DNA of 28,408 nt, taken from contig JAHBMJ010001574.1 of assembly GCA_018398765.1 (NCBI GenBank), positions 1-28,408 of the forward strand, read 5' to 3'. Positions within the stretch are counted from its first letter, which is position 1. Each line of letters starts with the position of its first letter. Source of the stretch: Chromera velia (Eukaryota > Sar > Chromeraceae). The translations under genes and the position numbers were made by a program. Of the stretch, positions 1 through 14,600 are shown in pieces. Below the pieces are notes generated by a model. That model made no database searches and was not told the origin of the DNA. It saw nothing but the letters and a program-made list of their open reading frames with translations.

Positions 1-1008
1 GATCGAATCGTGGTTGGTCCGAGACCTCCGGGTGTTTGGTGCATGGGCGTGCGTGGCTGGTGCTCGTTCATGTGTGTTCTGCTTGGCCGGTCGGATTGGA
101 TCTTCGCCTGCCAGCCTGCAGAAGAGCACCCTGCAGTATCAAAATCGCATCATTCATCTGATTTAGTCCCTCCGAGAGAGTTATATTAAGTCCATCTGTG
201 GGGCGGTCCAGGGAAAGGCAAAGCGGGTGGTAGAGGCATTAGGGTACCGTCACCTTAGTGATTAAACTTCACATGAACACAGACTTGCAAACAGATTGCA
301 AACAACTTCATGCTATACAACAATTATATCTTTTCATACTACGATACTTTTCTTTCTTTTAAGCCTTTTAGTGCGATCTAATATCTTAAAAGAATTTGAT
401 CTAGGTATGTATGCTGATCAGTATATAATTTTAGTCATTTTTAGTCATTTTAATTAAAAACACATTTTTTTTAAAAAAAGTGCCCCAGTACTCTTTTCTA
501 ATAATATATAAAAGCTAAGAGTAGTTTGCCTTTATTTATAAGAAAGAAACTCTGAATGTATGTTAAAACATTTTATTTTAATTTTTTTACGAGCGTGCAT
601 TCCAGTATGTTCAATAAATAGAGTTTAAAAAATTTCAAAAAATCTCACATGTTCAAAAAGGATGTTCTAAAACAGCCATATAAAGAAACATATAGCTGGG
701 TCTTGGAATTCATACTTTTACTCTCTAGAGCGCTTCACAATCTTTAGATAATCAGAAAAAAAAAAATATAAAATCAGACTTCCAAACAAAAAACCTAAGT
801 TTTTCATAAAGCATTAAAAAAGATTGCTTATGACTCCGCTGTGTCAATACATATATTTTTCAAGGATTAGTTGTATATCAGTGGGAGTTTACACACAAAA
901 AGTTTCAGTTTCTAACTCTTCATCGTTGTAAAGTTATATCTTTTAAAATTTTGCGGTGAATTATTGAACATACAGTATGAACATGACTATGTTACATAGA
1001 GAGTCTAA

Positions 1009-1027
1009 AGTCTCTCTCTGTCTCTGC

Positions 1028-1072
<45 letters not shown>

Positions 1073-1104
1073 TCCCTCTCTTTCCCTCTCTTTAACTCTC
1101 TCTC
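1009..1104. repeat. CT-rich microsatellite
   Basis: An almost pure CT dinucleotide run followed by several TTTCCCTC-type units. It lies in the AT-rich spacer and is not near a gene. Confidence 0.9.
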
Positions 1105-1230
1105 CATTGCGTGAGATCAATAGAGAAAGATACTTTCCAACTTACAATGGCTGAGAAAATGTCCCTTATTTTCAACTGCCTGAGAAGGAAACACTCCGCA
1201 AGCCGATTCCCTCTGCATGCTGTCTGCATG

Positions 1231-1254
1231 GATTGATTGATTGATTGATTGATT
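1231..1254. repeat. (GATT)n tetranucleotide repeat
   Basis: Six perfect GATT units. The same motif, on either strand, recurs in other AT-rich spacers of the window (around 2136-2156, 24021-24036 and 24177-24190). Confidence 0.9.
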
Positions 1255-2594
1255 CGTTCCGCACTATCAGAAAAGCTAAACTATCAGAAAAGCTCTATTA
1301 TAAAAAGGTTTAATGTACTTTGTTCCTCATACAAAAGAGTAGATGTGTTCGACTGTATAATGATTTGAACCTAAAAAAATAAAAACTACGTTTCTATATG
1401 TTAGTAAAATTCAGAACAACAAAAGTTTGACTTACAATAAATCAAGTAAACTTGAAGATCGCTTCTATCAAACAAATCATACATTGTCTTCTTTCAAATT
1501 CTTGCCGCTTGACAATCATATTTTTATTATATTTTTTTGTTTGTTCTTTTGTATGTTCTTGTCGAAAGTTTGCTTGATCAACACCATGGGCAATAAAAGT
1601 ATTATATATTTTTTTGTAGAGTTGGCGAAGATTCGTTTTTGAAGTCGACACTGGATCAAGCGGGCTAGAATAGAAGTAAATACAGCATAAAGTATTACTT
1701 TAAAGTAATTGGCTTTATACGTCCTCAATTGGCAAAGCTAGGTTGAATTATAATTTTATGTCTTACTTTTTATAGGCTTGGTCAATCGGTCACTTCAGAA
1801 AAAATAAGTTTACTTATATTTGAGACACATTCTCCCCACAACTCCTAATTAACACCTGATTGAAACCGTTATAGCTTACTAATTTAATTGTATAAATGTT
1901 TACTTCTTGTCATATTTCATTGGCGTTAGAGAGGTCAAAAGATGAGTATACAAAACTTATGTCGCCCATGGTAGTAATATCACAGGCAATGGATTATGTA
2001 TAGTCTCACCCATACTAGAGCTTCTACATCACGGTTGGTCATGGGATGTGTAGTTATATTTCAGTTTAAGATACAATTTATTAATAAAAACTAAATTGAC
2101 AATGAAATCCTAGTATATGCTAGTAACTAGCATCATATCAATCAATCAATCAAATCATAGTAGATACCTACTAAATTCTAGCAGATGAGGTAAAAAATCA
2201 ATTCATTCTAACTTGATTACGTGTAATTAAGTCCTAAACATGCTAGTCTACATCTTTTGTGGCAAATTTGTGCGGGGCGTTTGAGTCGCCGCCACTGAGA
2301 ATCCTTCCCTTGTTCACTGCACTGTCCCTTGAAATGTTGCTTAAAACTCCAATGAAAACTGCATGTACAATTGTAGACTACAATACAAGCGATCAACAAT
2401 GATCGACACCGGCACTCCAAGCTTCTTCCACACAAAAAGCACGCCCTTCTCACAAATGTAAACTCATACGGAGAAAAAAAAATTGTGCTTTCCCCCCCTC
2501 AAATGCCCCGGCATCAAGAGAAGACGGACACCAGAACACAAAAAAACACGCATGGCCGATTTGACACTCGGCTCGCTCTGTCGCTCCAACGTTT

Positions 2595-4273
2595 TCATGT
2601 CCCTCCTTCCACCTCTTCTTCAGGGGGGGGGGCATCAGTATCACCCAGACAACCTCTAGAGACAGACCTAGACCCACACTTGTACCCACCCCTCTCCCTT
2701 CTTCCCCCATTGGCGCTGCTGCTGCTGCTGCTGCTGCTGCTCGAGGAAGATGAACGGATTGCAGTGACTTCACCGCCAGAGTTCGTAATAGAGCTACAGC
2801 ACCGTCTCTTCCCCACCTCTTCCTCTGTCATCTTTGCTCCCTCGACTGAGTTTGCTTCTTCTCCCCGTGCCTCCAAATGGGATGGGGGGGAGGGGGAGGC
2901 AGACGAGAAGAAAGGGCCGGAAAGGGAAAGGGAAAATGAAAGGGGGAGGACCTCTGAGAGTCGCCCACCGGGAAGTGTCAAATGAGGTTGATGGGGGGGG
3001 ACAGACGAAGACGAAGGACAACCTCCTCGAAGACCAACGGGCCGATCGGCTTCCCCCCCGACAGCAGCCTCTGGACTGAAAGGCTGCGTGATCGATTCTG
3101 GAGGCACATGCATGTCCTTCCTTTCTGAGACTGAGACTGAGGCTCGGTCTTTGGATCTCTCTTCAAACAAGGGAGGGGGAATAGGGGCATCGCAGCCTGT
3201 GTTACTCTGGGGGGGCGGGGAGGTAGGCCGAGATCGGTCGATCGGCGGGACTCCCTCTGACCCTGTGGAGGAACGTTGACGTTGGATGCAGACAGAGACA
3301 GGCCCTTCTCTTTCTCTTTCTCTGGTTTCACGGCATACCCCCGAACTTGATGCCGCAGACGAGAGAGGGAGGGCAGAGGCAGAGAGAGAGGCGGGGCCTT
3401 CTGAACATGAAAGGAATGAGGAAGCTTCCCGGGTGCCCCCGTGATCCTCTGCACCCCCGGCGTGCATGAACATCCTGGGCCTTGGCTTTTCCTCAATCTC
3501 CCTCGCGTCTGCTGTGCCCCATTCCCCCCCCTGTTCCTCCCCTTCCTCTTCCTCCCCTGCCTCTGCTTCTTCTTCCTCTTCCTCTGCTCCTCCAACCAAT
3601 GCCTTGGTGGAATCCCCCCCAGTCTCTCCAGCGGCAACTGAGGAATCTTCCTCAATCTTCCCGTCAGCGCACCTCACCCACACTCTCTCCCCGCCCTCCC
3701 ACTTGGGTATCGGCACTCGCTTCAAAGGATGATTCTCCCACTCTTCTGCGTCTGTGCACTCCTGCTCTGTCTGCTGATGGCAGTCCTGCAGCAGCTTCCT
3801 GTGAAGGGCCGCGTCCCTCAGAGTGAACTCCCTGGGAGACATCCCGAACCTGCATGCATATGCGTGCAGATCTTTTAGAAGGAAGGAAGGAAGGAAGATG
3901 AGGAGAAACAAGATACATGCATGGATCACGTTTTCATTCGTGCGAGACTTTCCACCATAGTCTCTTCATGACTTCCGCAACCCGTCGACGACCTCACGAG
4001 AGAAGGCCTACTGGAGGCACAGAAAGGATAGAGCGCTTATGGAAGCGGAGGATCTTCCAAAGACGCAAACTGGAGGCGAAACGCTCTCCCAACTTCTGAA
4101 TTGAACCGAAATCAACCCTCTAACCCCCCAACCCACCTTTTTCTGTAGATGCTCAGGCTTCCCGCGGCCTCGTAGAGGAATCTGTTAGAGAATTCCTCTG
4201 TCCCCTTGAGACGGAATCTGGAGGACTCGGTGACTGACTGGAAGTGGGGATCCAGGAGCTCGGGGGGGTAGAA
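2595..4273 (-). CDS. Protease C-terminal exons (disordered tail)
   Basis: Exon 4273-4137 encodes FYPPELLDPHFQSVTESSRF and joins in phase 2 to the last exon (3849-2595). The last exon starts RFGMSPREFTLRD, soon turns into Glu-rich, Pro-rich and Ser-rich low complexity (a run of 13 Ser near 2715-2755), and stops at TGA 2595-2597. The tail has no recognisable domain. The reading frame stays open for 418 codons despite microsatellite-like composition. Confidence 0.8.
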
Positions 4274-7270
4274 CTGCATGCATCCCAATTATTCGATGAT
4301 GAGAGACGGAAGAAGTGCAAAGCTCACAAAACCGACGTGTTCATTCTTTGCTGCTGCAAGCCTGTCTTGAAATACCAAACTACACACAGACCCCATCCCG
4401 ACGCAAGCGGCCACCCACAGAGACGTAGGGCCGACAGAACAGTCTCTCGGGACACCTCCACAAAGTAGAAAAACGGGCTGGACTAGTGGAGGACTCCCAG
4501 AAGGCACGGCTGATGCCTTTCTCTCTCTCTCTCTCTCTGTCTGTCTCTCTGACTCTGTCTGATTCTGAGAGAGAGAGAGAGACCCCGAAGAGCAACTCTT
4601 CAGGCAGGGAAAAGAAAAGCAAAAGACGGAGAGGCAGTCGCGGGGAGGCAGGCAAAAGAGAGACAAAAAGAAATCTTCAAACCACACATCGAATTTCAGT
4701 ACCAACGAATGGACCGACGCACAATTTCTTCCACCCCCGCCTCCCGAGAGTAGAGGTCCAGTTCTTCTCTCACGATAGGCGGGCCCCCTCCTGCACACTC
4801 ATTCCAGACACGCAGCGACACACACACACACACACACACACACATTCACACACACACACAGACATTTTTTCCTTCCTATGCATGTACACAGCAAGTGGCA
4901 CTCTCACACATGCGCGCGCACACACTAGAAACGCCCCGACAGAAGCCGCTGACTGTTCGAAAAATGAGACGCAGCAACTCAACAGCAAGACCAGAGAGAG
5001 AGCCACAGTCTGACTGACAGGAAACTATTATATGAATTCCCTGTAGCTATATGCGTATCCGACCCACCGTGAAAGTACGTGAAGAAGAAGAAAATCAGCA
5101 CGTTGACGCCGATGTAATCGTGACGCGACTGGAATGGTCTGTGGTCCCTGGGTCTCAGCGGGATCGTCTGACCCTTCTCTGCCCACACGCACACACACAC
5201 GGGTGTATGCAGAAAGAAAGAAAGAAACGAAAGGAGACTACAGGCTCTTCTGAGGGGAAAAGGCGACGCGGAGAACCGAAGGGAGGGCGCTGTCTCACGG
5301 AGGTGAATCATTCAAGCAGAGAACAAAATCCAAGCATCAACTGTCTTCTTGCTGTTAACGTCTCTAGACCAGTCTCATCCTCTCCTTTCCCATGAACGAA
5401 TGCGCCGTTGAAACATCCACAGTAGCAGCCAAACGGGAAGCATCATATCAGAGTAAACTCCCTTTACTTACTTCAAAATAGAACGAAAGAATTCACGGGG
5501 AATGCTAAACTCAAAGTGTTAGTCAGTCAGTCGGTCGGTGAGGAACGGTGGTCGCCTCGCGTACCTTCTCGAACGAGTCGTTTGTTGGTCAGAGGTCCTG
5601 GCTGTGCGAGGAGGGCTGTGACAAGGTCCGGGTAGGACGGGAGGTCGTGCATGTTCGTGCATCTGAGGTCGGGTTCCCCGTCCGCCCTGTTGCCTCTCTC
5701 TCTGTCTCTGTAGCTGTCCGCACTCATCTGGGTGGTCTCCTTGACGTACGCCTTCCAGCGGTCTGCCCATTTGGCATCACACAGGTACCTGCATGTACAT
5801 ATCCATGCATGCTCTCTCTACATTTCCTTTCATTCGATTCCATTCAGGTCGCAGCAGAAAGGAAGGAGAAGCGAACAGAAGAGAAACCTGATGGATGGAT
5901 ACAGAAAGGCCGCCATTTGCGCAATGGGAATCGTGGAAATGGATTGAATGCAGTCAAGCAAATGAGAGGGGGGGCGGAAAGGTGACTGTACAGAAAAGAG
6001 TGACATGACGTTTGTTGGGTATTCCTGTTGGTTGTTACTGTCCACTACAGGATCTCTTGCTCACCTTCTTTGTGCGGCATGCGGTTTCCCTTCTCTTCTC
6101 TGATCTGGACAGACAGACAGACTGCATGAATGGAGGGATGGAGAAAGAAACACCCATGCACCCCCTGACTGACTGACTGACTGACCAAAAGTTCCCGAGA
6201 CCAGTGTCCTTTGTGTCGTGTGCCGCCACCAGGTCGTACTCTACCTGCCTTCTCTTGATCAGTCTGTGAATCAGCGAAAGGCACTCGTCGCAAGCCCGGA
6301 GAGATTTGGGAGGTCTCGGTTGAGGCTTGCACACAATGCCGTACCTCTTGAGGAGAAACTCCATGCAGGCAGTCGTCACCGGCTTGAAGTGGTACCTCTG
6401 CAAGCACCGTTCGTCCATTGATTCAATCAATCATTCATTCATTCATTCATTCACTCATTCATTCATTCATTCATTCTGTCTCTCTGTCCGTCCGTCCGTC
6501 TGTCTGTCTGTCTTTCAGGCGTTATGAGCGATTGTGCGGCAAGCAAATCGGCAGGCGATTGAGGAAAAGGGAGACAGGGAGACAAGAACAGGAACGGAGA
6601 GTATCGCTGAATAAGGGAGAGAAAGAGGGAAAGGAAGGAGAAAAACAACAGAGTGGAAAGGGACGAGAACGAAGGGAGAGGAATACTAATGGCAGAAAGG
6701 AATGAAGGAAAAAGCGAGAGAGAGAGAAGCTTCTCTTTGCAGGCCCATGTGGCCATTTGAGCTAGACCCGTCCCTGATTCCCCCCCTAGGTCTCCCCCAA
6801 TCTCCCCGATCAATCTATCTATCTATCTTTCGAGGGAGCGTCCCGTCTAGCACGAATAAAGACTGTCTGTGTCCGTCCCAAGAAAAGAAGCGAGACCAGG
6901 GCCAACCCACCCGAAACCCAAACGCAAACACCTACCTTCTTCTCGTAGAGCTCCTCTGGGTCCAGGTTGTAGTGGAGCATTCCGTGTTCACAGAGACTCT
7001 GGGAGAAGTCGAGGGGACCAGGGAAAGACCCTCCCGTGAGCTTGTTGTACCTGGAAAGAGGAGGCGAAGAAGAAAGGACGAAAAACTCATTAGGGGGGGA
7101 TTGCGAGAAGCGAGGATGCATTTGTTTCCCCCATGTCTTTCAAAGGAATTGGGAAGGAACAAAATTGAGATCCACGCGAAGAAAAAATCAAAGGAGCAAA
7201 GACAGAAGAGAGAGCGAGCGAGCGAGCGAGAGAGAGAGAGAGAGAGAGAGAGAAAGAAAGAAAGGAAGGA

Positions 7271-7305
<35 letters not shown>

Positions 7306-7402
7306 GAAAGAAAGAAAGAAAGAAAGAAAGAAAAGAAAGAAAGGAAAGAAGGGAGGAAGGAAGGAAGGAAGGAAAGAAAGAAAGAAAGAAAGAAAGCAAG
7401 GA

Positions 7403-7434
<32 letters not shown>

Positions 7435-7931
7435 AAAGAAAAGAAAGAAAGAAAGAAGGCAAAGAGAAAAAAAAAACAAGAAAGAAAGAAAAGGAAAGAA
7501 AGACGAGAGTCCAAAAACAACTTCGTTTTTGAACTGCGTGGCACAGATGAAGTCTTTGCAGTACACAATAAGCAAAACACAAAAATGATCAGAATCACAT
7601 GTCGGGGAGAGAACACCCAGAATCCTTTTTTTTTCTGACCAGATTTTAGGCAACCAGGAGACTCCCTCAGTCTCGGCTTCAAAGAGATCGATTGCGTCCA
7701 TGTTTTCCCTCTGTCCCCTCTTTTCAAGCATTCGGATTGCCTCCCTGTGGGCTTCTTTCACCTTCTGCCTGTCCCTCGCGATCGACGGAGGGCAGACACG
7801 ATGAAAGAAGAGAACGTACGCCTCGGCCTTCTCGACGGTGTCGGGGGGCACGGGCGTCACGCGGTTGTCGTCAAACTCAAACCTGATCGGGGTGCAGGGG
7901 ACATTACACACACATACGGACACAGGCAGAC

Positions 7932-7968
<37 letters not shown>

Positions 7969-8746
7969 AGGGCGCTCAGCAGATGTTCATGTCACCACTG
8001 TCATTCAGTACAAAGGAGAATGGGTCCGCTCAGTGGTCGTTGAACCCAAAACGAGAAACAATAGAGCAAAAGAAGAAGAAAGAGGAAGCTTGGGAGGAAT
8101 TACGGGAAGCAGGGAAAAACGCCAAAAACTTCATCCCTTACAGAAGCGACTGCAACCCCCCTCCCACGAACACAAAAGTAAAGCAAACACGCCTCTTGCT
8201 TGCTGGCTGAACCTACCACTGCTTGCTCTTCCAGTGCCGGCAGTATGCGATGTAGTGCCCTCCACCTAAGGAGCCGATATGTTGGATCAGCCCCACTAGT
8301 TCGTAGTCTGCAGTCGGAGAGGACAGTCCGGTCAGACTCCCGCTCCGTCTCCCCCCCCCTCTCTCCTCAGGTCCCGCCCCGCTTCTCCCTGGGTACACTA
8401 CTGGCGACATCGGCTTACTTCCTCCTGCCTGGGGAGACGACGCGGGAGGCAAGGAGTCGGCCGGGGCCCCAGAGCCCTGTGGTGGGCCCCTGCCCTCAGC
8501 AGGAGAGAGCTCCACTCGGGGCCCAAAGTCCGGGGTCCCCTTGGTTGACCCCACAACGGCAGCAAGGGAAGACTGGGGATCGACCCATGCAGGACTAATC
8601 TGGAGAGGTTTCCTTGCAGAGAACTTGACGACCTTCGAGTTCTTCTGGCCGAACCAGCCGGCCTCAAATCTGTGTTAGTTCCGCACACACACACACAGGC
8701 ACACAGGCAGTAGAGAACACAGGCAGGCAGGCACACAGGCAGGCAC

Positions 8747-8777
<31 letters not shown>

Positions 8778-9161
8778 CACAGGCAGGCAGGCAGCAGAGA
8801 AAGAAGTCCAGAAAGTATCAGCACACTTGTCGGAAAAAGAGAAGACAAACGAAAACGTTGTGGTCACTCACTTCACGAATCAATCAATCTACAGAACTAC
8901 ACGGTTGTGACCAGCAAGTCAAATTCTCTCTCTCTGTCTCCCTTCTCTCGATCGATGTGGCTGGCTGGTCTTTTTCTTTCCTCCCAACTTTGTGGCACAT
9001 TTCCGCGGGCATCAGTGCTTTCTGAAGAAAAGATGGGGGGCCTACTTCGAGAAAGATAGAGACAAAGAAAAGAAAGGAAAGACAAAAAGAAAGAAGGAGA
9101 AAAAGAAAGAAACGAAAGGGGGCGAGTGAAGGAGGGAGAAAGCAAGCATGTAAAGAAGGGG

Positions 9162-9212
<51 letters not shown>

Positions 9213-11517
9213 AGAGAGAAAGGAAAGGAGGAAGGAAGATACAAGACACAGACAGACACACGAAGATACAAGACTACGACAAAGACAGTGGATGAATCCT
9301 GGAGGCAGCTAGCCGACCTGAATCTCTTCAAGTGCACGCACAGAGTCTCAGGCATAGTGTGAAAGAGGAGCTGTTTATCTGCCTCTTGCTTGCTCTGCAC
9401 AAAATGTTATGAAAGGAACGGAAAGGAAGAGTGCGTGAGGTAAAAGAAGCGAACCGAAGAAATGTTCTTTCTTTTCGTTCTTTCATTCTCATCATCACAG
9501 TTGTTAGAAAAACAAGGGAAGAAACACAAGCAGTGGACTCTTGTTCGCTCTGCAACACACTCATGCACTCGTTCTATCTGTCTGTCCCTCCCGTTCGTCT
9601 TTTCTCTGCGAGCGATTCAGGCCCGTTCATCAGTGCACAAAAAGGAAAGAATGAATGACCCAACGAAGAATGACAACAGAACGGAGAGGAAAATTTCCTT
9701 CCTCTCCCAACCCTGAACCAACTCGCAATCCATGCACTCATGCAGAGGGACGAGAGCCAGGACAGCCAAAGCAAGATTGGCAGGCACCAGAATACAGTCG
9801 ACAAGCAAGCGGCGCTACCGGCAAGGCGCCCTTTGCCGTCGTACTTCTTTGCGATACAAGTGCGCAACCAGACGCCTACCTTGCACTTTTCGCAGTCATA
9901 TTTGTCCTTCCCCGTCAGTCTCTCCTTCGAACAAAACTTGGCCAGGCAATCCCCCACGTCGACGTCGGCCCCTCCAATTCCAATCCACCTGCATGCGTTC
10001 TCAGAATCCATCAGCCAAGAAAGAAAGAAAGAAAGCAAGCAAGCAAGCAAGCAAGAAAGAAAGAAAGAAAGAAAGCAAGCAAGCAAGAAAGAAAGGAAAG
10101 AAAGAAGGGAGGAAGGAAGGAAGGAAGGAAGGAAAGAAAGAAAGAAAGAAAGAAAAAAGGACACACGAATGAATCCGAAGGTCCGAAATCATACACATGA
10201 GTTGCAGAAATAGACAGAGGCGTGTTTGTTCGCACAATTTTTTATCTGCGCACCGAAACCACTCCGAATATAGACAGCGAGGAAAGAAAGAGAGCAGAGA
10301 CAAGAAAACTGGAGCAGAATAAAGAGAAGAAAGAATGGATGGAGGAAAGGGGGAAGCCATGGAATCGCTCCTTTCATTTTTCTCTGTCTGCCACGAAGAC
10401 GCACAAAGAAACTTACTCGCACCCCCCCCCNCCCCCCCCCCCCACACACAGAGGAAGTAAAAGCAGACCCAAAAGAAAAGACTGAGGGACTCACGATTTC
10501 AACTTGCCAAACATCGACGACGATCCAGGAGCACTTCCGCCTCCAAACCCGCCACTTCACAAGACAGGGGAAAGTGGGGAAAGGAGAATGGAGGCGAAAG
10601 AGGAGAAATACCATTTGACTGTCAAGATGAAAATTTTGTGTGCAGGGACCGAGAGAGAAAGAGCGGGAAAGGGAAGAAACAAGGCGGAATGGAGAACAGC
10701 AGAAAAAAAATTTCCCTCCTTTGAGAAAGAAAGGGCGAAAACAAGCTCATTTGAGCTCCAGTTTCCCCCCACATGTGTTCAAGTAGATTCCCCTCTTTTC
10801 GATCTTTTCGGATGCTCGTGAAATGAAGACGCACGTCGTACGTACCGGACAAATTTCTATCGTGGGCCAATCGAGTTCAAGCTCTCTCTCACAGCAGAGT
10901 TGGTGCCTTCCTGACTGCGTGCGTCACTCACGTGACTGACTGACTTGCAAAAAGTGAGGCCAGGAGGGACGTCCTCTTTCTTTTTTGGAATCTCTGCGCT
11001 GATGTCGAACACCGGTTCGATTGTACGGGAGGTCTGCATGGATGGACAAGGGAAGGGAACAGAAGAGCATATTCGGGAGAGAAAATCGCTTGTCTTGATT
11101 TTTATCAATCGGTGCACATCCGCATGCACTCTTTCTTTTCGGCAAAGCCATTAAGTGCCTGCCCGCCTCATTCGAATGAGCATTCTCTGCCTTGTTTCTT
11201 CTTTTCCTTTCTTTCAAAACGTCTCATCCTTTCTTGTGAATTTTCTTCGAACGCCGCCTCCTCGGAATGATTGTGATCGTCTTCCAGAATTTGATGCGTG
11301 CGGTGAAGTGGCGATTCCAATATCACCTCTGGATTGCCCTGCGCTCTCTCTCATCCTACCGTACCGTTCTGCACTTCAGACACTGGATGGTGCTGGTGAC
11401 CTTTCCCTGGAAGCAGTCGCTGATGATCGACAGCTGCTCCTCCCGCATGCCCAGAGAGGATCCCAGGTGGCGGAAGGAACGCGCTTTCGGCTGCAGCCGG
11501 ACACACACGCACGCACA

Positions 11518-11557
<40 letters not shown>

Positions 11558-11561
11558 CACG

Positions 11562-11602
<41 letters not shown>

Positions 11603-14600
11603 CTATCACATATACAAATTATATCGTTCTTTTTTTCCGTTTTTCTTTCTCTTCATTCTCTTTTTTTTCTTTTCTTTCTTTCTTTCTTTCTTCCTTCCTT
11701 CCTTCCTTCCTTCCTTTTTTTGGCGCTCACAGACAGAGAGACAGACAGAGATTACGCCGCTGTACTTGACCTGTCTCTTTAGTGTGCTTGACGTAACAAT
11801 CCACATGAGGAAGGACGAGGAAGAGAAAGAACAAGGGCTCGACTTCGCCCTCATGTCCGCGGCGTGAGAAACCAATTTCCAAAAAACGATGGAACAGCGG
11901 AAGATCAAGGGCTGGGTGGGACATCCAGTTCCGAAGAGAAGAACCAGCGAGAACAACTTGAGAGAAAGCAGAGACAAAGGAAAAGCAAGACCTGCCTGCT
12001 GGCCAAGGAGAGGCAGGAACAAGGAGAGGTTGTCCAAGAAAGACAAAAAAAGAAAGGTCACGCCACTTATCACGTCCAACGCCTTCAATTTCTCCGGCAA
12101 CTCATCGACCGGAATAACCAAAGGGGGCAAAACAAAGGGGACAGAAGACGGTTGTAGGACAAATAGGGAAGCGGAATGTCACACACAATGACAAAAAGAC
12201 AGCTTGCTCACCGGAGCGTTTGGTGGCATTCCATCGTGCCTGCACGAAAGAAAACAAGCAACAAAAATCAATTTGCGGAAGAAAAGAAATGCCCCCGGAG
12301 CCCCAGCCCCAACGCCCCCCACACCTACACGCGAACGCACCTAAACGCAGAAATAAACAAAAAGACACACGCAAACATACACACCGGTCCCGCGCAGCAC
12401 TGACAATACTTTTCTGTGAAGGGAAGTATACCCTCACTTGGCTCTCCCCAGGCCGGGTGATGCGGCGTTCACGCTCAGAAAGTGATACCCCCTTGTCTGC
12501 CGTCTCCTGCCTGCCTGCCTTCACTCAAACACGTTTCAATCTCGCACTACTTCGCCTCGATTCTTATCAGCTTACCTGTCTCTCTCCTCTGCTCCGTCGC
12601 CGCGTCCCCGTCCCCTTCCCCCCCCGTTCTCAAAACGCGAACGCGCCCCTGTTTCTGCCTCTTCTCCTTCTCCATCTTCTTCCTCATCACCCCCCGCCCC
12701 CCCCTTTCCGCCCGTTGAGACCCTTTGTTTCTCTTCAAGAGCCCGCTCCAGCCGCTCGCGGGCTCGGGGGAAGAAAGTCAAAGCGCGTTCCCTCTGAACC
12801 CTCCCAGCGGCCATGATTTCGTGACAGGCCGAGAGAACGCACCGGAGAAATTCCTGCGCGTCCTGCTGTCCGTACCCATGAAAGAGGGGGTTCAACACAG
12901 CTGCTTGCCTGCACACACAAGGAGGATCGCATCAGTCTCTTGAAGGCCGAAGAGCTCAAAGTGGTGGACTGGGAACGGGAAAACCGCGTGTGAGTGATGA
13001 CACTTTCATCATCCGGGTCTCTTACTAGAGAGAGCCTGCTAGGTCGGTCCCCGAAGAGAAGAACAAAACAACAAAAGTCCCCTCAGATGCAGACCAGACG
13101 GTTCTCTTCTCGAAGACAGTCAGAGAGATAACTCAGCGCGTTTCTTTGAAGGGATCCCCCTCCCTCCCTCCCTCCCTCTCTGTCTGCCTGTTGGTATTTG
13201 TCTTGTCAATTCGTCTGCTGCCCTTGCACGGAGACTGACCGATGAATGGCCTCCGTGCTGACGGAAGTACGCGAGCCTGCCCAAGCCAAGCGGAACAACT
13301 CAGACAGGGACTCTGAAAGGCGTCTCGCTGCCTGGTCGTATCTGCGAACAGACAGAGACAAAAAGGCAGACAGACAGACAGAGGTAAAGAGACAAAGAGA
13401 TCCACAGACAGATTTTTCTTGTACAGGTGTGAATGTTGTACAGTGATACTTGAAGTTGGCAGTGGAGACTTCAAAAGACATTCATTTGGACGAGCAGGCG
13501 AGACGGACCTTGAGGGAAAGTGGGCGTCTCCTTTTGTCAGGTCCCTAATTTTCCAGTGTGTGGCTCCCAGGCTCTTCCTCATCAATTTTTGGAACATCGG
13601 GCAATGGATCTGCAGTCAGTCAGTCAGTCAGTCGGTCAGGCGGGATGAGATGTTCTACTCATCTTTGTGGGTCTGACAATTGGGGGGGGGATGCACCAGA
13701 GAACAGAAACACAGTGGCGCTCCACTGCAAGGCTCTCTTGAATAAAAAAACAGGGAAAGCCAACAGAGAAAAAGCCCCGAGCAGCAAGAATGTCGAAGAG
13801 AGCGGAAGAGGAACTCACACATCAGTCAGGGCGAAGAAAGACAAGACGAAGACAGTCCTCATCACCAGACACACACAATAAATAACTAGACTCCGTCTTT
13901 CATTCCTTTCATATGCCTCCCTACCTGTCAATCCATCACATTCCTTCCATTCCCCTCCATGGATCCATGCACTCACTTCACTGACCGACCGACCGACCGA
14001 CCAAACACTGAAGCGTGGCGTTCATGAAGCACGTGTTCCCCCGGTTGGGCATCCCCACCAGTCCCTTGTTGCTAGAGGAGCTGCTCCCAGATCGAGAGCC
14101 CCGCCTCCCCCCCTGCTCCCTCTCTCCATACTGTCCCCCCCCTCCCGCAACAGCTCCGGGGGCCGCTGTAGCTGCTGGATGAGGAGGAGGCCCCCCGCTG
14201 CTGCTGGCCGTACCCGTCCGCCCCCCTCTGTCGCCCTCTGCATCGGCGTCCCTGCCGGATCCCCTCTGGCGGCGCTGCATTCACGAACAACCACATTCAG
14301 TCAGTCAGTCAGTCAGTCAGTCAGTCAGGCAGGCAGGCAGGCAGTCTCATCCCACACTCCCAAAACACCCCGAGATAACCACCCTCATACACCCCACCAG
14401 CACAAAACCTGCATCAAACACCAACCCAAAGTCACTTGTCAAATGAAGTGAAGGAAGGCAGCGTCCATTTACCATCGAAAAGAGAGAGAGAGACACACAC
14501 ACACACACACAGAGGGAGAGAGACGGAGAGGGGGAGAGAGAGAGAGACGGAGAGGGAGAGAGAAAGACAGAGGGACCGACATTTTGAGGGAGGAGGTCCA

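Larger units (their letters stand above)
1..2594. other. Gene-poor, largely AT-rich spacer
   Basis: No open frame here looks like a protein; the short frames are AT-driven. Bases 1-250 are GC-richer and could be the edge of a gene outside the window, but I see no motif. From about 250 to 2450 the DNA is strongly AT-rich with A/T homopolymers, a CT-rich tract near 1009-1104 and GATT/ATCA tetranucleotide runs near 1231-1254 and 2136-2156. The last 150 bases would be the 3' UTR and downstream region of the minus-strand protease gene. No tRNA, rRNA or organelle gene was recognised. Confidence 0.7.
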